This document shows positions 13,349 through 29,300 of a DNA stretch of 64,000 nt, one piece after another (the stretch's first letter is position 1; every line of letters begins with the position of its first letter). The notes beneath the pieces are model-generated. The model ran no database searches, was not told the origin of the DNA, and saw only the letters and a program-made list of their open reading frames with translations. The DNA lies in assembly GCA_964036295.1 (NCBI GenBank), contig OZ038473.1:14869862-14933861 (forward strand). Direction: 5' to 3'. This DNA comes from Plumapathes pennacea. Lineage: Eukaryota; Cnidaria; Anthozoa; Antipatharia; Myriopathidae. The position numbers were made by a program, and so were the translations under genes.

Positions 13349-16300
13349 ATGCTCTCCAAATCAAAAAAAAAATGTATTTCAGAAGACCCGGGGGACCATT
13401 CCCTAGCCCCTAACCTGTTCGAGTCTCCTGCGCTTGCAATGTCCCTTCTATTTTGCGCTAACGGGATCGCAACCGCCACACGTAACATATACACAAGATA
13501 CAAAACGAATAATCAACTTTCCTATGCATTTTATGCTGGTGAAGCCTTCAGATTACACTGCACAAACTACTCAAACACGCTTTCAAAATGCAGGAAATGC
13601 TATCTCAGGAGACAGAAATCTTAAACATTTTTGCGGGAGACAATCGCCCGGACCCCGCTAATCTCCTCAAGTCTACCGAGCTCCCAAAATCCCGTACTAT
13701 TCCGCCCTAACAGGATCGCAATCACCGCACAAAACATATATATAAGATCTAAGACGAATGATGAACTTTTCTATGCATTTTATGTTGGTGAAGCCTTCAG
13801 AATACACAGCAAATACTACTGAAACATGCTCTCCAAATGCAAAACAAATTCTATTTCAGAACACCCGGGGGACCATTCCCTAGCCCCTAACCTGTTCGAG
13901 TCTCCTGCGCTTGCAATGTCCCTTCTATTTTGCGCTAACGGGATCGCAACGGCCACACGTAACATATACACAAGATACAGAACGAATAATCAACTTTCCT
14001 ATGCATTTTATGTTGGTGAAGCCTTCAGATTACACTGCACAAACTACTCAAACACGCTTTCAAAATGCAGGAAATGCTATCTCAGGAGACAGAAATCTTA
14101 AACATTTTACGGGAGACAATCGCCCGGACCCCGCTAATCTGCTCAAGCCTACCGAGCTCTCAAATTCCCGTACTATTCCGCCCTAACAGGATCGCAATCA
14201 CCGCACAAAACATATATATAAGATCCAAGACGAATGATGAACTTTTCTATGCATCTTATGTTGGTGAAGCCTGCAGAATACACAGCAAATACTACTAAAA
14301 CATGCTCTCCAAATGCAAAACAAATTCTACTTCAGAAGACCCGGGGGACCATTCCCTGGCCCCTAACCTGTTCGAGTCTCCGGCGCTTCGCAATGTCCCT
14401 TCTATTTAGCGGTAACGGGATCGCAACCGCCACACGTAACATATACACAAGATACAGAACGAATAATCAACTTTCTTATGCATATTATGTTGGTGAAGCC
14501 TTCAGAGTGCACAGCACAAACTACTCAAACACGCTTTCAAAATGCAGGAAATGCTATCTCACGAGACAGAAATCTTAAACATTTTTGCGGGAGACAATCG
14601 CCCGGACCCCGCTAATCTGCTCAAGCCTACCGAGCTCTCAAATTCCCGTACTATTCCGCCCTAACAGGATCGCAATCACCGCACAAAACATATATATAAG
14701 ATCCAAGACGAATGATGAACTTTTCTATGCATCTTATGTTGGTGAAGCCTGCAGAATACACAGCAAATACTACTGAAACATGCTCTCCAAATGCAAAAAA
14801 AATCTATTTCAGAAGACCCGGGGGACCATTCCCTGGCCCCTTACCTGTTCGAGTCTCCTGCGCTTGGCAATGTCCCTTCTATTTTGCGCTAACGGGATCG
14901 CAACGGCCACACGTAACATATACACAAGATACAGAACGAATAATCAACTTTCCTATGCATTTTATGTTGGTGAAGCCTTCAGATTACACTGCACAAACTA
15001 CTCAAACACCCTTTCAAAATGCAGGAAATGCTATCTCAGGAGACAGAAATCTTAAACATTTTACGGGAGACAATCGCCCGGACCCCGCTAATCTCCTCAA
15101 GCCTACCGAGCTCGCAAAATCCCGTACTATTCCGCCCTAACAGGATCGAAATCACCCCACAAAACATATATATAAGATCTAAGACGAATGATGAACTTTA
15201 CTATGCATTTTATGTTGGTGAAGCCTTCAGAATACACAGCAAATACTACTGAAACATGCTCCCTAAATGCAAAAAAAAATCTATTTCAGAAGACCCGGGG
15301 GACCATTCCCTAGCCCCTAACCTGTTCGAATCTCCTGCGCTTGCAATGTCCCTTCTATTTTGCGCTAACGGGATCGCAACCACCACACTTAACATATACA
15401 CAAGATACAAAACGAATAATCAACTTTCCTATGCATTTTATGCTGGTGAAGCCTTCAGATTACACTGCACAAACTACTCAAACACGCTTTCAAAATGCAG
15501 GAAATGCTATCTCAGGAGACAGAAATCTTAAACATTTTTGCGGGAGACAATCGCCCGGACCCCGCTAATCTCCTCAAGTCTACCGAGCTCCCAAAATCCC
15601 GTACTATTCCGCCCTAACAGGATCGCAATCACCGCACAAAACATATATATAAGATCTAAGACGAATGATGAACTTTTCTATGCATTTTATGTTGGTGAAA
15701 CCTACAGAATACACAGCAAATACTACTGAAACATGCTCTCCAAATGCAAAAAAAAATCTATTTCAGAAGACCCGGGGGACCATTCCCTAGCCCCTAACCT
15801 GTTCGAGTCTCCAGCGCTTCGCAATGTCCCTTCTATTTAGCGCTAACGGGATCGCAACCGCCACACGTAACATATACACAAGATACAAAACGAATAATCA
15901 ACTTTCCTATGCATTTTATGTTGGTGAAGCCATCAGATTACACTGCACAAACTACACAAACACGCTTTCAAAATGCAGGAAATGCTATCTCAGGAGACAG
16001 AAATCTTAAACATTTTGCGGGAGACAATCGCCCGGACCCCGCTAATCTGCTCAAGCCTACCGAGCTCTCAAATTCCCGTACTATTCCGCCCTAACAGGAT
16101 GGCAATCACCGCACAAAACATATATATAAGATCCAAGACGAATGATGAACTTTTCTATGCATCTTATGTTGGTGAAGCCTGCAGAATACACAGCAAATAC
16201 TACTAAAACATGCTCTCCAAATGCAAAACAAATTCTACTTCAGAAGACCCGGGGGACCATTCCCTGGCCCCTAACCTGTTCGAGTCTCCGGCGCTTCGCA

Positions 16301-19300
16301 ATGTCCCTTCTATTTAGCGGTAACGGGATCGCAACCGCCACACGTAACATATACACAAGATACAGAACGAATAATCAACTTTCTTATGCATTTTATGTTG
16401 GTGAAGCCTTCAGAGTGCACAGCACAAACTACTCAAACACGCTTTCAAAATGCAGGAAATGCTATCTCACGAGACAGAAATCTTAAACATTTTTGCGGGA
16501 GACAATCGCCCGGACCCCGCTAATCTGCTCAAGCCTACCGAGCTCTCAAATTCCCGTACTATTCCGCCCTAACAGGATCGCAATCACCGCACAAAACATA
16601 TATATAAGATCCAAGACGAATGATGAACTTTACTATGCATCTTATGTTGGTGAAGCCTGCAGAATACACAGCAAATACTACTGAAACATGCTCTCCAAAT
16701 GCAAAAAAAATCTATTTCAGAAGACCCGGGGGACCATTCCCTGGCCCCTTACCTGTTCGAGTCTCCTGCGCTTGGCAATGTCCCTTCTATTTTGCGCTAA
16801 CGGGATCGCAACGGCCACACGTAACATATACACAAGATACAGAACGAATAATCAACTTTCCTATGCATTTTATGTTGGTGAAGCCTTCAGATTACACTGC
16901 ACAAACTACTCAAACACGCTTTCAAAATGCAGGAAATGCTATCTCAGGAGACAGAAATCTTAAACATTTTACGGGAGACAATCGCCCGGACCCCGCTAAT
17001 CTCCTCAAGCCTACCGAGCTCGCAAAATCCCGTACTATTCCGCCCTAACAGGATCGAAATCACCCCACAAAACATATATATAAGATCTAAGACGAATGAT
17101 GAACTTTACTATGCATTTTATGTTGGTGAAGCCTTCAGAATACACAGCAAATACTACTAAAACATGCTCTCCAAATCAAAAAAAAATCTATTTCAGAAGA
17201 CCCGGGGGACCATTCCCTAGCCCCTAACCTGTTCGAATCTCCTGCGCTTGCAATGTCCCTTCTATTTTGCGCTAACGGGATCGCAACCGCCACACGTAAC
17301 ATATACACAAGATACAAAACGAATAATCAACTTTCCTATGCATTTTATGCTGGTGAAGCCTTCAGATTACACTGCACAAACTACTCAAACACGCTTTCAA
17401 AATGCAGGAAATGCTATCTCAGGAGACAGAAATCTTAAACATTTTTACGGGAGACAATCGCCCGGACCCCGCTAATCTCCTCAAGCCTACCGAGCTCCCA
17501 AAATCCCGTACTATTCCGCCTTAACAGGATCGCAATCACCGCACAAAACATATATATAAGATCTAAGACGAATGATGAACTTTACTATGCATTTTATGTT
17601 GGTGAAGCCTTCAGAATACACAGCAAATACTACTGAAACATGCTCCCTAAATGCAAAAAAAAATCTATTTCAGAAGACCCGGGGGACCATTCCCTAGCCC
17701 CTAACCTGTTCGAATCTCCTGCGCTTGCAATGTCCCTTCTATTTTGCGCTAACGGGATCGCAACCACCACACTTAACATATACACAAGATACAAAACGAA
17801 TAATCAACTTTCCTATGCATTTTATGCTGGTGAAGCCTTCAGATTACACTGCACAAACTACTCAAACACGCTTTCAAAATGCAGGAAATGCTATCTCAGG
17901 AGACAGAAATCTTAAACATTTTTGCGGGAGACAATCGCCCGGACCCCGCTAATCTCCTCAAGTCTACCGAGCTCCCAAAATCCCGTACTATTCCGCCCTA
18001 ACAGGATCGCAATCACCGCACAAAACATATATATAAGATCTAAGACGAATGATGAACTTTTCTATGCATTTTATGTTGGTGAAGCCTACAGAATACACAG
18101 CAAATACTACTGAAACATGCTCTCCAAATGCAAAAAAAAATCTATTTCAGAAGACCCGGGGGACCATTCCCTAGCCCCTAACCTGTTCGAGTCTCCAGCG
18201 CTTCGCAATGTCCCTTCTATTTAGCGCTAACGGGATCGCAACCGCCACACGTAACATATACACAAGATACAAAACGAATAATCAACTTTCCTATGCATTT
18301 TATGTTGGTGAAGCCATCAGATTACACTGCACAAACTACACAAACACGCTTTCAAAATGCAGGAAATGCTATCTCAGGAGACAGAAATCTTAAACATTTT
18401 GCGGGAGACAATCGCCCGGACCCCGCTAATCTGCTCAAGCCTACCGAGCTCTCAAATTCCCGTACTATTCCGCCCTAACAGGATGGCAATCACCGCACAA
18501 AACATATATATAAGATCCAAGACGAATGATGAACTTTTCTATGCATCTTATGTTGGTGAAGCCTGCAGAATACACAGCAAATACTACTAAAACATGCTCT
18601 CCAAATGCAAAACAAATTCTACTTCAGAAGACCCGGGGGACCATTCCCTGGCCCCTAACCTGTTCGAGTCTCCGGCGCTTCGCAATGTCCCTTCTATTTA
18701 GCGGTAACGGGATCGCAACCGCCACACGTAACATATACACAAGATACAGAACGAATAATCAACTTTCTTATGCATTTTATGTTGGTGAAGCCTTCAGAGT
18801 GCACAGCACAAACTACTCAAACACGCTTTCAAAATGCAGGAAATGCTATCTCACGAGACAGAAATCTTAAACATTTTTGCGGGAGACAATCGCCCGGACC
18901 CCGCTAATCTGCTCAAGCCTACCGAGCTCTCAAATTCCCGTACTATTCCGCCCTAACAGGATCGCAATCACCGCACAAAACATATATATAAGATCCAAGA
19001 CGAATGATGAACTTTACTATGCATCTTATGTTGGTGAAGCCTGCAGAATACACAGCAAATACTACTGAAACATGCTCTCCAAATGCAAAAAAAATCTATT
19101 TCAGAAGACCCGGGGGACCATTCCCTGGCCCCTTACCTGTTCGAGTCTCCTGCGCTTGGCAATGTCCCTTCTATTTTGCGCTAACGGGATCGCAACGGCC
19201 ACACGTAACATATACACAAGATACAGAACGAATAATCAACTTTCCTATGCATTTTATGTTGGTGAAGCCTTCAGATTACACTGCACAAACTACTCAAACA

Positions 19301-22300
19301 CGCTTTCAAAATGCAGGAAATGCTATCTCAGGAGACAGAAATCTTAAACATTTTACGGGAGACAATCGCCCGGACCCCGCTAATCTCCTCAAGCCTACCG
19401 AGCTCGCAAAATCCCGTACTATTCCGCCCTAACAGGATCGAAATCACCCCACAAAACATATATATAAGATCTAAGACGAATGATGAACTTTACTATGCAT
19501 TTTATGTTGGTGAAGCCTTCAGAATACACAGCAAATACTACTAAAACATGCTCTCCAAATCAAAAAAAAAATCTATTTCAGAAGACCCGGGGGACCATTC
19601 CCTAGCCCCTAACCTGTTCGAATCTCCTGCGCTTGCAATGTCCCTTCTATTTTGCGCTAACGGGATCGCAACCGCCACACGTAACATATACACAAGATAC
19701 AAAACGAATAATCAACTTTCCTATGCATTTTATGCTGGTGAAGCCTTCAGATTACACTGCACAAACTACTCAAACACGCTTTCAAAATGCAGGAAATGCT
19801 ATCTCAGGAGACAGAAATCTTAAACATTTTTGCGGGAGACAATCGCCCGGACCCCGCTAATCTCCTCAAGTCTACCGAGCTCCCAAAATCCCGTACTATT
19901 CCGCCCTAACAGGATCGCAATCACCGCACAAAACATATATATAAGATCTAAGACGAATGATGAACTTTTCTATGCATTTTATGTTGGTGAAGCCTTCAGA
20001 ATACACAGCAAATACTACTGAAACATGCTCTCCAAATGCAAAAAAAAATCTATTTCAGAAGACCCGGGGGACCATTCCCTAGCCCCTAACCTGTTCGAGT
20101 CTCCAGCGCTTCGCAATGTCCCTTCTATTTAGCGCTAACGGGATCGCAACCGCCACACGTAACATATACACAAGATAGAGAACGAATAATCAACTTTCCT
20201 ATGCATTTTATGTTGGTGAAGCCATCAGATTACACTGCACAAACTACACAAACACGCTTTCAAAATGCAGGAAATGCTATCTCAGGAGACAGAAATCTTA
20301 AACATTTTGCGGGAGACAATCGCCCGGACCCCGCTAATCTGCTCAAGCCTACCGAGCTCGCAAATTCCCGTACTATTCCGCCCTACAGGATCGAAATCAC
20401 CGCACAAAACATATATATAAGATCTAAGACGAATGATGAACTTTACTATGCATTTTATGTTGGTGAAGCCTGCAGAATACACAGCAAATACTATTGAAAC
20501 ATGCTCTCCAAATGCAAAACAAATTCTATTTCAGAAGACCCGGGGGACCATTCCCTGGCCCCTAACCTGTTCGAGTCTCCGGCGCTTCGCAATGTCCCTT
20601 CTATTTAGCGGTAACGGGATCGCAACCGCCACACGTAACATATACACAAGATACAAAACAAATAATCAACTTTCTTATGCATTTTATGTTGGTGAAGCCT
20701 TCAGAGTGCACAGCACAAACTACTCAAACACGCTTTCAAAATGCAGGAAATGCTATCTCAGGAGACAGAAATCTTAAACATTTTACGGGAGACAATCTTC
20801 CGGACCCCGCTAATCTCCTCAAGCCTACCGAGCTCGCAAAATCCCGTACTATTCCGCCCTAACAGGATCGAAATCACCGCACAAAACATATATATAAGAT
20901 CCAAGACGAATGATGAACTTTTCTATGCATTTTATGTTGGTGAAGCCTTCAGAATACACAGCAAATACTACTGAAACATGCTCTCCAAATGCAAAAAAAA
21001 TCTATTTCAGAAGACCCGGGGGACCATTCCCTAGCCCCTAACCTGTTCGAGTCTCCTGCGCTTGCAATGTCCCTTCTATTTTGCGCTAACGGGATCGCAA
21101 CGGCCACACGTAACATATACACAAGATACAGAACGAATAATCAACTTTCCTATGCATTTTATGTTGGTGAAGCCTTCAGATTACACTGCACAAACTACTC
21201 AAACACGCTTTCAAAATGCAGGAAATGCTATCTCAGGAGACAGAAATCTTAAACATTTTACGGGAGACAATCGCCCGGACCCCGCTAATCTGCTCAAGCC
21301 TACCGAGCTCTCAAATTCCCGTACTATTCCGCCCTAACAGGATCGCAATCACCGCACAAAACATATATATAAGATCCAAGACGAATGATGAACTTTTCTA
21401 TGCATCTTATGTTGGTGAAGCCTGCAGAATACACAGCAAATACTACTAAAACATGCTCTCCAAATGCAAAACAAATTCTACTTCAGAAGACCCGGGGGAC
21501 CATTCCCTGGCCCCTAACCTGTTCGAGTCTCCGGCGCTTCGCAATGTCCCTTCTATTTAGCGGTAACGAGATCGCAACCGCCACACGTAACATATACACA
21601 AGATACAGAACGAATAATCAACTTTCTTATGCATTTTATGTTGGTGAAGCCTTCAGAGTGCACAGCACAAACTACTCAAACACGCTTTCAAAATGCAGGA
21701 AATGCTATCTCACGAGACAGAAATCTTAAACAATTTTGCGGGAGACAATCGCCCGGACCCCGCTAATCTGCTGAAGCCTACCGAGCTCTCAAATTTCCGT
21801 ACTATTCCGCCCTAACAGGATCGCAATCACCGCACAAAACATATATATAAGATCCAAGACGAATGATGAACTTTTCTATGCATCTTATGTTGGTGAAGCC
21901 TGCAGAATACACAGCAAATACTACTGAAACATGCTCTCCAAATGCAAAAAAAATCTATTTCAGAAGACCCGGGGGACCATTCCCTGGCCCCTTACCTGTT
22001 CGAGTCTCCTGCGCTTGGCAATGTCCCTTCTATTTTGCGCTAACGGGATCGCAACGGCCACACGTAACATATACACAAGATACAGAACGAATAATCAACT
22101 TTCCTATGCATTTTATGTTGGTGAAGCCTTCAGATTACACTGCACAAACTACTCAAACACGCTTTCAAAATGCAGGAAATGCTATCTCAGGAGACAGAAA
22201 TCTTAAACATTTTACGGGAGACAATCGCCCGGACCCCGCTAATCTCCTCAAGCCTACCGAGCTCGCAAAATCCCGTACTATTCCGCCCTAACAGGATCGA

Positions 22301-23355
22301 AATCACCCCACAAAACATATATATAAGATCTAAGACGAATGATGAACTTTACTATGCATTTTATGTTGGTGAAGCCTTCAGAATACACAGCGAATACTAC
22401 TGAAACATGCTCCCTAAATGCAAAAAAAAATCTATTTCAGAAGACCCGGGGGACCATTCCCTAGCCCCTAACCTGTTCGAGTCTCCTGCGCTTGCAATGT
22501 CCCTTCTATTTTGCGCTAACGGGATCGCAACCGCCACACGTAACATATACACAAGATACAAAACGAATAATCAACTTTCCTATGCATTTTATGCTGGTGA
22601 AGCCTTCAGATTACACTGCACAAACTACTCAAACACGCTTTCAAAATGCAGGAAATGCTATCTCAGGAGACAGAAATCTTAAACATTTTTGCGGGAGACA
22701 ATCGCCCGGACCCCGCTAATCTCCTCAAGTCTACCGAGCTCCCAAAATCCCGTACTATTCCGCCCTAACAGGATCGCAATCACCGCACAAAACATATATA
22801 TAAGATCCAAGACGAATGATGAACTTTTCTATGCATCTTATGTTGGTGAAGCCTGCAGAATACACAGCAAATACTACTAAAACATGCTCTCCAAATGCAA
22901 AACAAATTCTACTTCAGAAGACCCGGGGGACCATTCCCTGGCCCCTAACCTGTTCGAATCTCCGGCGCTTCGCAATGTCCCTTCTATTTAGCGGTAACGG
23001 GATCGCAACCGCCACACGTAACATATACACAAGATACAGAACGAATAATCAACTTTCTTATGCATTTTATGTTGGTGAAGCCTTCAGAGTGCACAGCACA
23101 AACTACTCAAACACGCTTTCAAAATGCAGGAAATGCTATCTCACGAGACAGAAATCTTAAACATTTTTGCGGGAGACAATCGCCCGGACCCCGCTAATCT
23201 GCTCAAGCCTACCGAGCTCTCAAATTTCCGTACTATTCCGCCCTAACAGGATCGCAATCACCGCACAAAACATATATATAAGATCCAAGACGAATGATGA
23301 ACTTTTCTATGCATCTTATGTTGGTGAAGCCTGCAGAATACACAGCAAGTACTAC

Positions 23356-26300
23356 TGAAACATGCTCTCCAAATGCAAAAAAAATCTATTTCAGAAGACC
23401 CGGGGGACCATTCCCTGGCCCCTTACCTGTTCGAGTCTCCTGCGCTTGGCAATGTCCCTTCTATTTTGCGCTAACGGGATCGCAACGGCCACACGTAACA
23501 TATACACAAGATACAGAACGAATAATCAACTTTCCTATGCATTTTATGTTGGTGAAGCCTTCAGATTACACTGCACAAACTACTCAAACACGCTTTCAAA
23601 ATGCAGGAAATGCTATCTCAGGAGACAGAAATCTTAAACATTTTACGGGAGACAATCGCCCGGACCCCGCTAATCTCCTCAAGCCTACCGAGCTCGCAAA
23701 ATCCCGTACTATTCCGCCCTAACAGGATCGAAATCACCCCACAAAACATATATATAAGATCTAAGACGAATGATGAACTTTACTATGCATTTTATGTTGG
23801 TGAAGCCTTCAGAATACACAGCGAATACTACTGAAACATGCTCCCTAAATGCAAAAAAAAATCTATTTCAGAAGACCCGGGGGACCATTCCCTAGCCCCT
23901 AACCTGTTCGAGTCTCCTGCGCTTGCAATGTCACTTCTATTTTGCGCTAACGGGATCGCAACCGCCACACGTAACATATACACAAGATACAAAACGAATA
24001 ATCAACTTTCCTATGCATTTTATGCTGGTGAAGCCTTCAGATTACACTGCACAAACTACTCAAACACGCTTTCAAAATGCAGGAAATGCTATCTCAGGAG
24101 ACAGAAATCTTAAACATTTTTGCGGGAGACAATCGCCCGGACCCCGCTAATCTCCTCAAGTCTACCGAGCTCCCAAAATCCCGTACTGTTCCGCCCTAAC
24201 AGGATCGCAATCACCGCACAAAACATATATATAAGATCTAAGACGAATGATGAACTTTTCTATGCATTTTATGTTGGTGAAGCCTTCAGAATATACAGCA
24301 AATACTACTGAAACATGCTCTCCAAATGCAAAACAAATTCTATTTCAGAAGACCCGGGGGACCATTCCCTAGCCCCTAACCTGTTCGAGTCTCCAGCGCT
24401 TCGCAATGTCCCTTCTATTTAGCGGTAACGGGATCGCAACCGCCACACGTAACATATACACAAGATACAAAATGAATAATCAACTTTCCTATGCATTTTA
24501 TGTTGGTGAAGCCATCAGATTACACTGCACAAACTACACAAACACGCTTTCAAAATGCAGGAAATGCTATCTCAGGAGACAGAAATCTTAAACATTTTGC
24601 GGGAGACAATCGCCCGGACCCCGCTAATCTGCTCAAGCCTACCGAGCTCGCAAATTCCCGTACTATTCCGCCCTACAGGATCGAAATCACCGCACAAAAC
24701 ATATATATAAGATCTAAGACGAATGATGAACTTTTCTATGCAATTTATGTTGGTGAAGCCTTCAGAATACACAGCAAATACTATTGAAACATGCTCTCCA
24801 AATGCAAAACAAAATCTATTTCAGAAGACCCGGGGGACCATTCCCTGGCCCCTAACCTGTTCGAGACTCCGGCGCTGGGCAATGTCCCTTCTATTTAGCG
24901 CTAACGGGATCGCAACCGCCACACGTAACATATACACAAGATACAGAACGAATAATCAACTTTCCTATGCATTTTATGTTGGTGAAGCCTTCAGATTACA
25001 CTGCACAAACTACTCAAACACGCTTTCAAAATGCAGGAAATGCTATCTCACGAGACAGAAATCTTAAACATTTTTGCGGGAGACAATCGCCCGGACCCCG
25101 CTAATCTGCTCAAGCCTACCGAGCTCTCAAATTCCCGTACTATTCCGCCCTAACAGGATCGAAATCACCCCACAAAACATATATATAAGATCCAACACGA
25201 ATTATGAACTTTTCTATGCATTTTATGTTGGTGAAGCCTGCAGAATACACAGCAAATACTACTAAAACATGCTCTCCAAATCAAAAAAAAATCTATTTCA
25301 GAAGACCCGGGGGACCATTCCCTGGCCCCTAACCTGTTCGAGTCTCCGGCGCTTCCCAATGTCCCTTCTATTTAACGGTAACGGGATCGCAACCGCCACA
25401 CGTAACATATACACAAGATACAAAACGAATAATCAACTTTCCTATGCATTTTATGCTGGTGAAGCCTTCAGATTACACTGCACAAACTACTCAAACACGC
25501 TTTCAAAATGCAGGAAATGCTATCTCAGGAGACAGAAATCTTAAACATTTTTGCGGGAGACAATCGCCCGGACCCCGCTAATCTCCTCAAGTCTACCGAG
25601 CTCCCAAAATCCCGTACTATTCCGCCCTAACAGGATCGCAATCACCGCACAAAACATATATATAAGATCTAAGACGAATGATGAACTTTTCTATGCATTT
25701 TATGTTGGTGAAGCCTTCAGAATACACAGCAAATACTACTGAAACATGCTCTCCAAATGCAAAAAAAAATCTATTTCAGAAGACCCGGGGGACCATTCCC
25801 TAGCCCCTAACCTGTTCGAGTCTCCAGCGCTTCGCAATGTCCCTTCTATTTAGCGCTAACGGGATCGCAACCGCCACACGTAACATATACACAAGATAGA
25901 GAACGAATAATCAACTTTCCTATGCATTTTATGTTGGTGAAGCCATCAGATTACACTGCACAAACTACACAAACACGCTTTCACAATGCAGGAAATGCTA
26001 TCTCAGGAGACAGAAATCTTAAACATTTTGCGGGAGACAATCGCCCGGACCCCGCTAATCTGCTCAAGCCTACCGAGCTCGCAAATTCCCGTACTATTCC
26101 GCCCTACAGGATCGAAATCACCCCACAAAACATATATATAAGATCCAAGACGAATGATGAACTTTACTATGCATTTTATGTTGGTGAAGCCTGCAGAATA
26201 CACAGCAAATACTATTGAAACATGCTCTCCAAATGCAAAACAAATTCTATTTCAGAAGACCCGGGGGACCATTCCCTGGCCCCTAACCTGTTCGAGTCTC

Positions 26301-29300
26301 CGGCGCTTCCCAATGTCCCTTCTATTTAGCGGTAACGGGATCGCAACCGCCACACGTAACATATACACAAGATACAAAACGAATAATCAACTTTCCTATG
26401 CATTTTATGCTGGTGAAGCCTTCAGATTACACTGCACAAACTACTCAAACACGCTTTCAAAATGCAGGAAATGCTATCTCAGGAGACAGAAATCTTAAAC
26501 ATTTTTGCGGGAGACAATCGCCCGGACCCCGCTAATCTCCTCAAGTCTACCGAGCTCCCAAAATCCCGTACTATTCCGCCCTAACAGGATCGAAATCACC
26601 GCACAAAACATATATATAAGATCCAAGACGAATGATGAACTTTTCTATGCATTTTATGTTGGTGAAGCCTTCAGAATACACAGCAAATACTACTGAAACA
26701 TGCTCTCCAAATGCAAAAAAAAATCTATTTCAGAAGACCCGGGGGACCATTCCCTAGCCCCTAACCTGTTCGAGTCTCCAGCGCTTCGCAATGTCCCTTC
26801 TATTTAGCGCTAACGGGATCGCAACCGCCACACGTAACATATACACAAGATAGAGAACGAATAATCAACTTTCCTATGCATTTTATGTTGGTGAAGCCAT
26901 CAGATTACACTGCACAAACTACACAAACACGCTTTCAAAATGCAGGAAATGCTATCTCAGGAGACAGAAATCTTAAACATTTTGCGGGAGACAATCGCCC
27001 GGACCCCGCTAATCTGCTCAAGCCTACCGAGCTCGCAAATTCCCGTACTATTCCGCCCTACAGGATCGAAATCACCGCACAAAACATATATATAAGATCT
27101 AAGACGAATGATGAACTTTACTATGCATTTTATGTTGGTGAAGCCTGCAGAATACACAGCAAATACTATTGAAACATGCTCTCCAAATGCAAAAAAAATC
27201 TATTTCAGAAGACCCGGGGGACCATTCCCTGGCCCCTTACCTGTTCGAGTCTCCTGCGCTTGGCAATGTCCCTTCTATTTTGCGCTAACGGGATCGCAAC
27301 GGCCACACGTAACATATACACAAGATACAGAACGAATAATCAACTTTCCTATGCATTTTATGTTGGTGAAGCCTTCAGATTACACTGCACAAACTACTCA
27401 AACACGCTTTCAAAATGCAGGAAATGCTATCTCAGGAGACAGAAATCTTAAACATTTTACGGGAGACAATCGCCCGGACCCCGCTAATCTCCTCAAGCCT
27501 ACCGAGCTCGCAAAATCCCGTACTATTCCGCCCTAACAGGATCGAAATCACCCCACAAAACATATATATAAGATCTAAGACGAATGATGAACTTTACTAT
27601 GCATTTTATGTTGGTGAAGCCTTCAGAATACACAGCGAATACTACTGAAACATGCTCCCTAAATGCAAAAAAAAATCTATTTCAGAAGACCCGGGGGACC
27701 ATTCCCTAGCCCCTAACCTGTTCGAGTCTCCTGCGCTTGCAATGTCCCTTCTATTTTGCGCTAACGGGATCGCAACCGCCACACGTAACATATACACAAG
27801 ATACAAAACGAATAATCAACTTTCCTATGCATTTTATGCTGGTGAAGCCTTCAGATTACACTGCACAAACTACTCAAACACGCTTTCAAAATGCAGGAAA
27901 TGCTATCTCAGGAGACAGAAATCTTAAACATTTTTGCGGGAGACAATCGCCCGGACCCCGCTAATCTCCTCAAGTCTACCGAGCTCCCAAAATCCCGTAC
28001 TATTCCGCCCTAACAGGATCGCAATCACCGCACAAAACATATATATAAGATCTAAGACGAATGATGAACTTTTCTATGCATTTTATGTTGGTGAAGCCTT
28101 CAGAATATACAGCAAATACTACTGAAACATGCTCTCCAAATGCAAAACAAATTCTATTTCAGAAGACCCGGGGGACCATTCCCTAGCCCCTAACCTGTTC
28201 GAGTCTCCAGCGCTTCGCAATGTCCCTTCTATTTAGCGGTAACGGGATCGCAACCGCCACACGTAACATATACACAAGATACAAAATGAATAATCAACTT
28301 TCCTATGCATTTTATGTTGGTGAAGCCATCAGATTACACTGCACAAACTACACAAACACGCTTTCAAAATGCAGGAAATGCTATCTCAGGAGACAGAAAT
28401 CTTAAACATTTTGCGGGAGACAATCGCCCGGACCCCGCTAATCTGCTCAAGCCTACCGAGCTCGCAAATTCCCGTACTATTCCGCCCTACAGGATCGAAA
28501 TCACCGCACAAAACATATATATAAGATCTAAGACGAATGATGAACTTTTCTATGCAATTTATGTTGGTGAAGCCTTCAGAATACACAGCAAATACTATTG
28601 AAACATGCTCTCCAAATGCAAAACAAAATCTATTTCAGAAGACCCGGGGGACCATTCCCTGGCCCCTAACCTGTTCGAGACTCCGGCGCTGGGCAATGTC
28701 CCTTCTATTTAGCGCTAACGGGATCGCAACCGCCACACGTAACATATACACAAGATACAGAACGAATAATCAACTTTCCTATGCATTTTATGTTGGTGAA
28801 GCCTTCAGATTACACTGCACAAACTACTCAAACACGCTTTCAAAATGCAGGAAATGCTATCTCACGAGACAGAAATCTTAAACATTTTTGCGGGAGACAA
28901 TCGCCCGGACCCCGCTAATCTGCTCAAGCCTACCGAGCTCTCAAATTCCCGTACTATTCCGCCCTAACAGGATCGAAATCACCCCACAAAACATATATAT
29001 AAGATCCAACACGAATTATGAACTTTTCTATGCATTTTATGTTGGTGAAGCCTGCAGAATACACAGCAAATACTACTAAAACATGCTCTCCAAATCAAAA
29101 AAAAATCTATTTCAGAAGACCCGGGGGACCATTCCCTGGCCCCTAACCTGTTCGAGTCTCCGGCGCTTCCCAATGTCCCTTCTATTTAACGGTAACGGGA
29201 TCGCAACCGCCACACGTAACATATACACAAGATACAAAACGAATAATCAACTTTCCTATGCATTTTATGCTGGTGAAGCCTTCAGATTACACTGCACAAA

